A DNA stretch of 64,000 nucleotides, taken from contig NZ_QOIL01000006.1 in the NCBI RefSeq assembly GCF_003323745.1, positions 372,001 to 436,000 on the forward strand, in the 5' to 3' direction. The notes under the pieces are model-generated. The model did no database searches. It was not told the DNA's origin and saw only the letters and a list, made by a program, of their open reading frames with translations. This DNA comes from Sphaerisporangium album (GTDB taxonomy: Bacteria; Actinomycetota; Actinomycetes; Streptosporangiales; Streptosporangiaceae). A program made the position numbers and the translations under genes. Within the stretch, counting starts at the first letter, position 1. Every line of letters starts with the position of its first letter. Below are positions 15,987-23,603 of the stretch, one piece after another.

Positions 15987-17417
15987 TCAGTTGCCGAAGG
16001 TGAACCAGTTGAGGTTGACGTAGTCGGCCGGTTGGCCGCTGGAGAAGGTGAGGTAGACGGTGTGCGTGCCGGTCACCCCGGCGATGTTGGCCGGGACGGT
16101 GCGCCAGCTCTGCCAGCCCCCGGTGTCGCCGATCGCGAAGTCCCCGATGGGCGCCGCGGTCAGGCTGTCGAGGCGTACCTGGACGAGGCCGCTGGCGCCG
16201 CCCGCCCCGGACGCGACGCGCGCGCTGAACTGGGTGGCCGCGGCGCTGCCGAAGTTCACCCCGTCGTAGCGCAGCCAGTCGCCGCCCGCGATGTGGGACA
16301 CGTTGCTGCCGCCCCCGGCGTCGGTCGTGGCCTCGGTCTGGGTGCCGGACTGCGCCTGGTAGTTCTCGGCCTGGATGGTCGAGCGCGCGTCCACGCCGCC
16401 GGGCGGGGGCGTGGTGGGCGGGGGTGACGTGGGCGGGCCGGTGGGGCCGGTGCCGCTCTGCCAGACCGCGACGTAGTCGACGACCATGGGACGCCCGGAG
16501 ACGGTCGCCGCCGTCGGGGTCTGCCCGGCGAGCGCGTTGGGGAAGGCGCCGCCCATGGCGACGTTGAGCAGCAGGAAGTAGCCGGCGTGGCCGGTCATGT
16601 TGTTCCAGGTGGTGGCGTCGACCTGGTTCTGGTTGACGCTGTGGAACTGCTGGCCGTCGACGTACCAGCGCAGGGCGTTGGGCGTGGCGGCGCGGTCCCA
16701 CTCGAAGCGGTAGGTGTGGAACGCGGACTGGCAGGTGGAGCCGGGGCACGGGCGGTTGGCGCCCAGCCCGGTGGTCTCGTTGCACGGCCCGCCGGGGCTG
16801 ACGCCGCAGTGCAGCACGCCCCAGACGGCGTTGATGCCGTTGACGTTCTCCATGATGTCGAACTCGCCGATGCCCGGCCAGTTCCAGTAGTTGCCCCGGT
16901 AGGGCGCGCCCAGGGCCCAGAACGCGGGCCAGTAGCCGAGGGCGGCGTTGCCGGTGACGTTGGGCATCTGGATGCGGCCCTCGATGCGCAGGACGCGCCC
17001 GGCGGCGGGCTTGAAGTCGGCGCGGCGGGTCTCGATGCGGGCGGACGTCCAGTTCTGGCCGCTGCCGATCGGGGTGATGCGCAGGTTGCCGGCGCCGTCG
17101 AGGCTGAGGTTGGACGTGCTGGCGGTGTAGTTCTGGATCTCTCCGGTGCCCCAGTTGGCGGGTCCTCCGGGGTAGGCGTGCCCGGTGTCGATGATCCAGT
17201 TGGCGGACGACGGGAGGGTGCCCGCCGAGCCGTTGAAGTCGTCGCTCCAGACGAGGCTCCATCCGGTCGGCGTGGGAGGCACGGCGGCGCCGGCGGGGAC
17301 CGTCACGGCCAGGGCGATGACGGGGAGGATCGCGGCACCGACGGCGGTCAGCAGTGCGCGGAGTCGGGGGCGGCGCCTTTCGGGTGTTCGGGTCGGTGAG
17401 TCCATGCTCATCCTCAT
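15987..17417 (-). CDS. Secreted GH16 endo-beta-1,3-glucanase with CBM6
   Basis: 476 residues. Signal peptide 1-45 (RRRPRLRALLTAVGAA, cleavage near AGA-AV). The GH16 jelly-roll (about 50-315) carries GEFDIMEN with nucleophile Glu185 and acid/base Glu190, the laminarinase-type catalytic motif. A Pro/Thr/Gly linker (about 316-340) leads to a CBM6-like domain starting at IQAENYQAQSG and ending in ADYVNLNWFTF. The enzyme should cut internal beta-1,3 (or 1,3-1,4) bonds of fungal or plant glucans. The next gene upstream encodes a second beta-1,3-glucanase of another family, and each gene has its own terminator. Several in-frame ATGs lie within the first five codons, so the exact start is uncertain. 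Confidence 0.94.
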   Translation of the reverse strand: MRMSMDSPTRTPERRRPRLRALLTAVGAAILPVIALAVTVPAGAAVPPTPTGWSLVWSDDFNGSAGTLPSSANWIIDTGHAYPGGPANWGTGEIQNYTASTSNLSLDGAGNLRITPIGSGQNWTSARIETRRADFKPAAGRVLRIEGRIQMPNVTGNAALGYWPAFWALGAPYRGNYWNWPGIGEFDIMENVNGINAVWGVLHCGVSPGGPCNETTGLGANRPCPGSTCQSAFHTYRFEWDRAATPNALRWYVDGQQFHSVNQNQVDATTWNNMTGHAGYFLLLNVAMGGAFPNALAGQTPTAATVSGRPMVVDYVAVWQSGTGPTGPPTSPPPTTPPPGGVDARSTIQAENYQAQSGTQTEATTDAGGGSNVSHIAGGDWLRYDGVNFGSAAATQFSARVASGAGGASGLVQVRLDSLTAAPIGDFAIGDTGGWQSWRTVPANIAGVTGTHTVYLTFSSGQPADYVNLNWFTFGN

Positions 17418-17484
17418 CTCTCGGGGCAGATCGGATTTGTGCCGGAGATCAGATGCGGACCGCGCCGGGAGGGGCGGGGCTGGC

Positions 17485-17524
17485 CGTACGGGCCGTGACC
17501 GGCGGGGAGGTCACGGCCCGTACG
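17485..17524 (-). terminator. Terminator of the GH81 gene
   Basis: Perfect 16-bp inverted repeat (17485-17500 with 17509-17524, 8-base loop), 11 bases beyond the GH81 stop. It separates GH81 from GH16 transcription. Confidence 0.7.
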
Positions 17525-17534
17525 GGCGTGTGCG

Positions 17535-20390
17535 TCAGCGGAAGGGAAGGGTGATGACCGAGCGGTTGCCGGTGCCGACCGAGGCCGGGTTCGAGCCGAT
17601 CGCGCTCCACACCTCGACGCGCACCCGGCCGTTGCTCAGGTTGCCGAGGGCGCCGGTCGCGGACGACGGGCCCGTCCCCTGCGTGTAGTGCTCGAAGCCG
17701 GTGACCGGGTCGGTGGCGAAGTAGGGGTAGGTCTCGACGCGGTCGTAGGTGCCGTCTCCGGTGAGGTCGTAGGAGACGCGCGCCTGGATGCCGTTGCCGA
17801 CGGCAGCGCCCGAGTCGATGAACAGGTCGAACGCGGTGGCCGCGCCGGTGTACGTCATGGTGAGCCCGCTGGCCGTGTAGGTCACAGGGTTGTACGGGGT
17901 GCCGTCGTGGTTGGCGCCGCCGGCCGAGGGGATGGTGTCGGCCCCGGTCGCCCCCGCGGTCGCGGCGAGCCCGCCGCCGGTCTGCAGGTACCGGGTCGGC
18001 GAGCCCGGCGGGGGCGTGACGGTCGGCGTCGGCGTGGGCGTGACCGTCGGGGTGACGGTCGGCGTGGGCGTCGGCGTGGGCTGGGTGCCTCCCGCGCTGG
18101 TCGCCGTCGCCCCGGCCGGGACCGTCAGCGTCCTGCCGTCCGAGAACCTGACGGTACGGGCGGCGGTGCCGAAGTTGTGCGCGACGTACGTGCGCGTCCC
18201 GTTCTGGGAGAAGACTGCGGCCGTCGGGGTGTCGGCCGTGACCGCCGGGTCGACGAGGCCGAGCCGGGCCAGGTTGTAGATCCAGTGATACTCGTGCGCC
18301 TTGGAGTCCCCGGATTCGGGGGTGTAGTTGTTCCAGTTGGCGTCCCAGTTCGCCTTGGCGGCGGCGGGGTCGCCGAGCGCGCGGTACTGCCAGATGATGT
18401 CGCGCCATTCCACGGCGGGCCCGCCGTTGTTGGCCTCCATCTCGGCCAGCCCGGCCCTCACCTTGGCCGGGTAGAGGCCGTGGTAGAGCGAGCCGCCGGT
18501 GATCGGCAGGTAGTTGATGCCGTGGATCTCCTCGGGGTTGCCGGTCCACCAGGTGCCGTAGGCGGCGCCCTCGCCCCAGATCATGCCGGCGGTGTCGTGG
18601 CCGTAGTTCGGCGGGAAGACCGCGCTGTCCACGTCGAACCAGTACTGCGCGATCGTGGCGGTCTGGGTGGTGTAGAGGTAGATGCCGAGGTCGCGCAGGG
18701 CGGTGTCGCCGGTGGCGGCGCCGAGCAGCAGGGCTCCTGCGGCGAAGTTCATCCCCTCCGAGGACGACTCCTCGTTGTTCCCCGCGGCGAAGCCCTGGTG
18801 GCCCGAGGCCCAGCCGTTGCCCGCGTACGGGTCGAAGTTGCGCAGGAACGGGAAGCGCGTGTCGCTGCGGTCCCAGTTGTTGGCGTCCCGGGCGAGCAGC
18901 TTGGCCATGCCGCCCCACTGGCCGTCGGCGGCCCACGCCTTGTCGTACCGGGCGACGGTGGCGGCGGCCATCAGGTAGTAGCCGTAGTGGAAGTGGTGGT
19001 CGTTGACCTCGGTGTCGCTGCCGTAGGACGCCGGGTAGCCGGTGAGGATGCCCCAGGCGGCGTCGTAGCGGAACTGCTCGCCGCCCGCCGTGAACCAGCT
19101 CTGCAGCTTGGTCTTCAGCAGCCCGATCAGCTTGTCGCGCGAGGCGAGGTCGCCGAGCTGCTCGGCGATGGGCACGAGCTGTGCCAGCCGCCCGAGGGCC
19201 TTGCCCGCCCAGTAGGTGTCGCCGGCGCCCTTGTACGGGTCGGCGGCGTTGGCCTCTTGGCGGACGAAGTCGAGAAGCCGGGCGCGGTCGTAGGCGCCGA
19301 GGTCGGGCAGCGAGGGCAGGACGCCGTGGAAGGTCTGCCGGGTGCTGAACGTGGCGCCCTCGCGCAGCTTCATCGTGCCGCGGGACGAGGCGTACGTGTA
19401 GGTGGTGAGCGCGTCGGTGGTGGCGAGCCACTGGTGCCGGTAGAGGGCGAGCAGCGTGCCGGTCTGCGTGCCCTCCTTCGCCGTGGTCGCGGCGGTGTAG
19501 GTGGTGGTCAGCCGGGCGTTCGCCTCGTCGTAGGACCAGCTCACGGTGGTGCCGGTGACGAACGAGTAGGCGTACTTGGCGAACAGGTCGAGGGCTGCGC
19601 GGGAGGGCAGCGCGGCGACGGAGAAGTAGTTCTTGCCGCCGAGCGCCACGGTCGCGGTGGTGCCGGCGATCGTCCAGTCGGTGCCCGTCGGGGCGAACAG
19701 GGCGTAGTCGTGGCCGTTGACGGTGGCGCCGAGCACGTTGCCCCGGTCGGCCCAGATGGTGGGCGTGGCGACGAAAGCGACCTGCCCGTCGCCGCCGGAG
19801 GGGGTGGCGTACACGAACGGCGAGCCGTGGCCGATGGTGGTGCGCAGCGTGCGCGCGCCGTCGGACCAGTAGGGGGTGACCGTCCAGTCGGACCAGCCGT
19901 CGACCTGCGTGCGCGGCGCGTTGAGGCCGGTGACGCCGAGGGTGAGGTCGCGGGCGTGGCTGTAGGCGTACTGGGTGGCCGAGCCGCCGGGCGTGGACGG
20001 GTAGCTGACCTCCAGCCCGCCGGCCACGGCGTGGAAGGCCAGCGGGTGGGCGTACATGTTCTCGGAGTACGGGTTGCCCGCGTACCTCTGGAAGGCCAGG
20101 GAGGACCACCAGTCGTTGGTGGGGACCTTGGCGGTGACGGCGGAGGTGACCTTGGGGGTGACCTGCGCGCCCGCGGTGTTGGCGGGGCCGGAGGCTCCGG
20201 CGGGCAGGTCGGTGGTGTAGCTGCCGGCGCCGACGGCGATCGTGGCGGCCTGGGCGGGCCCGGCGGTCACGGTGGTCAGCAGGCCCGCGAGGAGGGTGAC
20301 GAGGGCGAAGCCGGCGGTACGGCGCCTGCCCGGGAGGCGGGCGGCGGCGGGACGGTTGGGCGGGGTTTCCGAGGGGAGCTGGTTGATCAT
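17535..20390 (-). CDS. Secreted GH81 endo-beta-1,3-glucanase with C-terminal CBM56-like domain
   Basis: 951 residues. Signal peptide about 1-48 (RRRTAGFALVTLLAGLL, cleavage near AQA-AT). The GH81 body (about 70-740) has NDWWSSLAFQR near its start, the DHHFHYGYYLMAAA block with the catalytic Asp, and NNEESSSEGMNFAAGALL with the acidic catalytic pair, all GH81 signatures. A (PT)n/TVTP linker at about 775-810 leads to a C-terminal beta-domain (about 815-951) with YDLTGDGTYDRVETYPYF and GFEHYTQG, typical of CBM56 beta-1,3-glucan binding. GH81 hydrolyses callose- or laminarin-type glucan. A strong promoter and LacI-type operators lie upstream. Confidence 0.94.
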   Translation of the reverse strand: MINQLPSETPPNRPAAARLPGRRRTAGFALVTLLAGLLTTVTAGPAQAATIAVGAGSYTTDLPAGASGPANTAGAQVTPKVTSAVTAKVPTNDWWSSLAFQRYAGNPYSENMYAHPLAFHAVAGGLEVSYPSTPGGSATQYAYSHARDLTLGVTGLNAPRTQVDGWSDWTVTPYWSDGARTLRTTIGHGSPFVYATPSGGDGQVAFVATPTIWADRGNVLGATVNGHDYALFAPTGTDWTIAGTTATVALGGKNYFSVAALPSRAALDLFAKYAYSFVTGTTVSWSYDEANARLTTTYTAATTAKEGTQTGTLLALYRHQWLATTDALTTYTYASSRGTMKLREGATFSTRQTFHGVLPSLPDLGAYDRARLLDFVRQEANAADPYKGAGDTYWAGKALGRLAQLVPIAEQLGDLASRDKLIGLLKTKLQSWFTAGGEQFRYDAAWGILTGYPASYGSDTEVNDHHFHYGYYLMAAATVARYDKAWAADGQWGGMAKLLARDANNWDRSDTRFPFLRNFDPYAGNGWASGHQGFAAGNNEESSSEGMNFAAGALLLGAATGDTALRDLGIYLYTTQTATIAQYWFDVDSAVFPPNYGHDTAGMIWGEGAAYGTWWTGNPEEIHGINYLPITGGSLYHGLYPAKVRAGLAEMEANNGGPAVEWRDIIWQYRALGDPAAAKANWDANWNNYTPESGDSKAHEYHWIYNLARLGLVDPAVTADTPTAAVFSQNGTRTYVAHNFGTAARTVRFSDGRTLTVPAGATATSAGGTQPTPTPTPTVTPTVTPTPTPTVTPPPGSPTRYLQTGGGLAATAGATGADTIPSAGGANHDGTPYNPVTYTASGLTMTYTGAATAFDLFIDSGAAVGNGIQARVSYDLTGDGTYDRVETYPYFATDPVTGFEHYTQGTGPSSATGALGNLSNGRVRVEVWSAIGSNPASVGTGNRSVITLPFR

Positions 20391-20534
20391 GCGGAGAGAC
20401 TTTCGTCGTGGGGGGTGAACCGGCCCGCCCGGGCGAGGGGCGGGGACCGGCGGCGGTCCGTACGGCGGGCCCGACGGCCGTTCGAGGCCCGCACAGCGGC
20501 GCGAACCGTTTGTTCGCGGTGACGTAACGTGCGT

Positions 20535-20584
20535 GTAACGCTCTCAGCGCCGCTGACGCTATTTGGGTCAGAAGCCGCTGTCAA
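20535..20584 (-). promoter_or_regulatory. GH81 promoter with downstream half-operator
   Basis: Read leftward: TTGACA (20584-20579), 17-base spacer, TAGCGT (20561-20556). Just past the expected start lies GAGAGCG (20545-20539), identical to half of the palindromic operator at 20613. Confidence 0.6.
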
Positions 20585-20612
20585 CAGCGTGAAAATGTTT
20601 CTTGAAGATCAC

Positions 20613-20624
20613 GAGAGCGCTCTC
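20613..20624. promoter_or_regulatory. LacI-type operator GAGAGCGCTCTC (upstream of GH81)
   Basis: Perfect 12-bp palindrome with the central CG step typical of LacI/CebR-family sites, 28 bases upstream of the GH81 -35. The neighbouring LacI protein is the likely binder. Confidence 0.65.
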
Positions 20625-20799
20625 ATCTTGACCCAGGGCGCCGCTACGGGCAGGCGTCGCACCGGCACCCTTTTCACCAGGCATGACAGCGGCGGAACGG
20701 TGCGGGGTTGCCTTGAACAGCGCACGGCGCACGACGTCCGATCACTTTCCGTCACCGGCGGCCTCCGCGCCCCGGGCGCACCCCTTAGGGGTCGTAGCC

Positions 20800-20813
20800 G
20801 GAGAGCGCTCTCC
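20800..20813. promoter_or_regulatory. LacI-type operator, second copy
   Basis: Perfect 14-bp palindrome with the same GAGAGCGCTCTC core, flanked by G and C. A TATATT -10-like hexamer follows at 20845-20850. It may have controlled the now deleted GH1 gene and may still control the LacI gene. Confidence 0.6.
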
Positions 20814-21058
20814 ATCCGTCGGCCCGGACCGTCGACGGAAGAGCTATATTGGGCTGGTGGAAAACAGATTATGAGGCGCGCCGTATTACCCGTTTCCACG
20901 CTCGGCGCCCCCCGTGCCCGACGCTCGGCGAACGTGAGGCGGCGGTACGCGCACGGTCACTCTCGGACGCGCCCCGGAACGCAACTGTAAGGACCGGCGC
21001 CCCCTCCGCATTACGACCGGGCGTCGATCCGGTCCGACACGGCCCGCCACGGGCGATC

Positions 21059-21139
21059 GTTTGGGCCCTACTGGATAATTTCGAGTGGCACGATGGGTAG
21101 CGTCGGGTTTTCGGAATCGTTCACCGCGATTTCGAAACC
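21059..21139 (+). pseudogene. Remnant of a GH1 beta-glucosidase C-terminus
   Basis: Translating 21059-21139 gives VWALLDNFEWHDG, a TAG stop, then RRVFGIVHRDFET. This is the well-conserved GH1 tail (W-S-L-L-D-N-F-E-W-x-x-G-Y-x-x-R-F-G-I-V-x-x-D). The stop sits exactly where the conserved Tyr belongs (TAC to TAG). No upstream GH1 body is recognisable between here and the operator at 20800, so most of the gene has been deleted. Gene order operator - GH1 - LacI is common in cellobiose or laminaribiose loci. Confidence 0.7.
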
Positions 21140-21242
21140 AGTGGCGGCTCCTCAACAGCGACAGCGGCTGTGGCACCGGTCGGCCATCCGGGGCGACGGC
21201 CGCACCACGACCTCCATCCGAGGAAAGACAGGGCTCTAGCGA

Positions 21243-22238
21243 ATGAAACGACCAACCCTGGAGGCGGTCGCCGCACGCGCCGGCGTCTCCCGGGCGACCG
21301 TCTCGCGGGTCGTCAACGGCCAGTCGACCGTCACTCCGGAGATCAGAGAGATGGTGCTGCGGGCCGTGAGCGAGCTGGGGTACGTCCCCAACTCCGCCGC
21401 CCGCAGCCTGGTCACCCAGCGCACCGACTCGATCGCGCTGGTCATCTCCGAGCCCGCCACGCGGGTCTTCTCCGACGACCGGCTGTTCTCGATGGTGATC
21501 CGCACGGTCAGCAGCGAGCTGGAGGCGGCCGACAAGCAGATCGTGCTGATGCTCGCCAGCTCGCCCCGCAGCCACGCGCGGGTGGAGCGTTACATTTCGG
21601 GCGGCCACGTGGACGGTGTGCTGCTGCTGTCCATGCACGGCGCCGACCCCCTGCCGGGCGCGCTGACCCGTATGGGCGTGCCCGTGGTGTCCTACGGCCG
21701 GCCCGCCGTCGCGGTCGAGATGCCCTACGTCGACAATGACAACGTTGGCGGCGCGGCGGCGGCCGTGCGCCACCTGCTCGACGCCGGGAGGCGCCGCATC
21801 GCGACGATCGCGGGCCCGCAGGACATGATAGGAGGTCAGGACCGCCTGACCGGCTACCGTGAGGCCCTGCGCGACTCCGACCGCCGCTCGATCGTCGCCG
21901 TAGGCGACTTCACCCGCGCCTCGGGCATCGCCGCTATGCGCCAGCTGCTGGAGGACGACCCGTCACTGGACGCGGTGTTCGTGGCGAACGACGTGATGGC
22001 GATCGGCGCCCTGCAGGTGCTGCGCCAGGCCGGGCGCCGCGTCCCGGACGACGTCGCGGTGGTGGGCTTCGACGACATCGAGGCCGCGCGCTACACCGAC
22101 CCGCCGCTGACGACGGTGCGCCATCCGATCCCCGAGCAGGCGACCGCGATGGTGCGGCTGCTGCTGACTCCCCCGCACGAGCGCGCGAGCGACCGGCTGA
22201 TCCTGCCGAGCGAGCTGGTCGTCCGCGAGTCCGCCTGA
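21243..22238 (+). CDS. LacI family transcriptional regulator
   Basis: 331 residues. The N-terminal helix-turn-helix (PTLEAVAARAGVSRATVSRVVNG, 4-26) and hinge helix (NSAARSLVTQ) are textbook LacI. The periplasmic-binding-like core follows, with DGVLLLSMHG, YVDNDNVGGAAAAVRHLLDAG, IAGPQDMIGGQDRLTGYREAL, DAVFVANDVMAIGAL and VVGFDDIEAARYTDPPLTTVR. Adjacent genes and operators point to control of beta-1,3-glucan (perhaps laminaribiose or cellobiose) use, by analogy with CebR/BglR. Start at the ATG at 21243; the ribosome site is weak. Confidence 0.94.
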   Translation: MKRPTLEAVAARAGVSRATVSRVVNGQSTVTPEIREMVLRAVSELGYVPNSAARSLVTQRTDSIALVISEPATRVFSDDRLFSMVIRTVSSELEAADKQIVLMLASSPRSHARVERYISGGHVDGVLLLSMHGADPLPGALTRMGVPVVSYGRPAVAVEMPYVDNDNVGGAAAAVRHLLDAGRRRIATIAGPQDMIGGQDRLTGYREALRDSDRRSIVAVGDFTRASGIAAMRQLLEDDPSLDAVFVANDVMAIGALQVLRQAGRRVPDDVAVVGFDDIEAARYTDPPLTTVRHPIPEQATAMVRLLLTPPHERASDRLILPSELVVRESA

Positions 22239-22242
22239 GGCC

Positions 22243-22292
22243 TGATCCCGGGACCTGATCCTGAGGTCCTGATCCTGATCCCGGGCGAGGTC
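22243..22292. repeat. Short direct repeats of CTGATCC between convergent genes
   Basis: The units CCTGATCC/CTGATCC recur five times in the gap between the LacI gene and the next leftward gene. They look like slippage repeats; no function is evident. Confidence 0.5.
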
Positions 22293-22338
22293 TGCGGGCT
22301 CCGGCGAGTCCGTGTGGGCTCCGGGCGCCTCCCGGGGG

Positions 22339-23556
22339 TCAGGGGCGGTGGCCGAGCGCCCCCGGGATGCGGTTCAGCACGCTGTACGGCACGAGACCGT
22401 AGGCGTGGAAGTCCACGGCGTCACCGCCGGCCGCCCTCACGGCACGGACCTTCGCGGCGAGCCTGTCCTCGGAGTCGGTGTCGGGACGGCCCGGGCGCAG
22501 CACGACCCTCAGCTCGCGGTCGTTGCCCACCGAACGGCGGTAGGCCCCCACGTCGTCGGCCACCCGCGCGGCGTCCCTGGCGTAGGCGAGCACGCCGAAC
22601 GACGGCACCAGGTCGCCGAGCGCGACCAGGTCCACGCCGAGCTGCCAGGCGTCGTGCGCCGCGAGCCCGGCCGGGGGCAGCCCGTCGGCGTACCCCTTGC
22701 CGTGGCCGGTGCCGTCCACGAAGGTCAACCGCGACCCCTCGGCGGCCACGGCCGAGGACACCTCGCTGACCAGGGAGGTGACGGTCTCGGACCGGGCGCG
22801 GGCGTAGGCCACGACCTCCGGGCCCGCGTAGGCGGTGAGCGCCGCCCGCGTCACCTCGCCCTGCGCGGGAGGGTCGCCGTCCAGCACGCCGCCGATGATC
22901 CTCGCGCACTCCTCGCGCGCGACCTCCGCCTTCACGCCGAGGTCGGCGGCGCGCCGCATGCACCACGAGCAGAAGCACAGGCCGAGCAGGAACTCGTCCA
23001 TGGGGCCGAGGGGCACGTACGAGCGGTCCTGCCGGTAGCCCTGGGCGAACGTCCCGAAATGGAGGGACTCGGCCACCACGCTGCGCACCCCCTGGCGCGC
23101 CACGGCCCGCGCCAGCGCCACCGAGTACAGGCGGACGTCGGGCTGGGCCGGGCACAGGGCGGCCGGTGAGCCGCGCCCGCCGAAGCAGTCCTGGACGGTC
23201 AGGTCGAGGTTCGCCAGGCCGAGCGTGACGTTTTGCAGGAAGACCGCCCAGCCGTGCAGGACCATGCCGTGGTCGTCGGCGGCCTCGCGCAGCGCGGCGA
23301 GCGGCTCGTCCTGCGCGCCCGGCTGCACGGGCGGCGTCAGGCGCAGGTTCGCGAACAGATCGTCCGGGGGCGGGAAGTGGACTCCGTCCGAGCGCAGGGT
23401 CACCCGCGAGGCGCCGTGAGGGGTGACGTCGCGGGCCGCGTGGTAGGCCGCGGCCACCGTGACCTCGCGCACGCCGTACTCGGCGATCCTGCCGAGGACG
23501 CGGCGGGCGCCCTCGTCCCGCACGTCCTCGACGAAGACGTGAACCGAACCCTCCAC
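22339..23556 (-). CDS. Conserved hypothetical protein, possible TIM-barrel hydrolase
   Basis: 405 residues from a GTG at 23556; no signal peptide, so cytoplasmic. I do not recognise a named family. The pattern looks like a barrel fold: an N-terminal HVFVEDVRDEGARRVL, GWAVFLQNVTLG, VVAESLHFGTFAQGY, then a Cys-rich LGLCFCSWCMRRA segment (C-x-C-x-x-C) that may bind metal, and VDFHAYGLVPYSVLNRI at the C-terminus. The placement of acidic residues after hydrophobic strands recalls glycoside-hydrolase-like proteins, but no catalytic pair can be assigned. It is convergent with the LacI gene and lies downstream of the kinase-DUF4153 gene on the same strand (47-base gap). Confidence 0.8.
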   Translation of the reverse strand: MEGSVHVFVEDVRDEGARRVLGRIAEYGVREVTVAAAYHAARDVTPHGASRVTLRSDGVHFPPPDDLFANLRLTPPVQPGAQDEPLAALREAADDHGMVLHGWAVFLQNVTLGLANLDLTVQDCFGGRGSPAALCPAQPDVRLYSVALARAVARQGVRSVVAESLHFGTFAQGYRQDRSYVPLGPMDEFLLGLCFCSWCMRRAADLGVKAEVAREECARIIGGVLDGDPPAQGEVTRAALTAYAGPEVVAYARARSETVTSLVSEVSSAVAAEGSRLTFVDGTGHGKGYADGLPPAGLAAHDAWQLGVDLVALGDLVPSFGVLAYARDAARVADDVGAYRRSVGNDRELRVVLRPGRPDTDSEDRLAAKVRAVRAAGGDAVDFHAYGLVPYSVLNRIPGALGHRP

Positions 23557-23603
23557 CGCTGCCGAGCCTTTCCGGGAGGCCGCCGTGCGCGACCGTGAGT
23601 GAC

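Noticed and set aside
18010-18090. Tandem GTCGGCGTGGGCGT-like repeats, also at 28570-28670
   Set aside because: They are the coding sequence of Thr-Pro/Thr-Val linkers in the GH81 and CBM2 proteins, not a CRISPR or regulatory array.
22243-22292. CTGATCC direct repeats as a possible CRISPR or attachment site
   Set aside because: Units are 7-8 bases, irregularly spaced and lack spacers or nearby integrase or cas genes.
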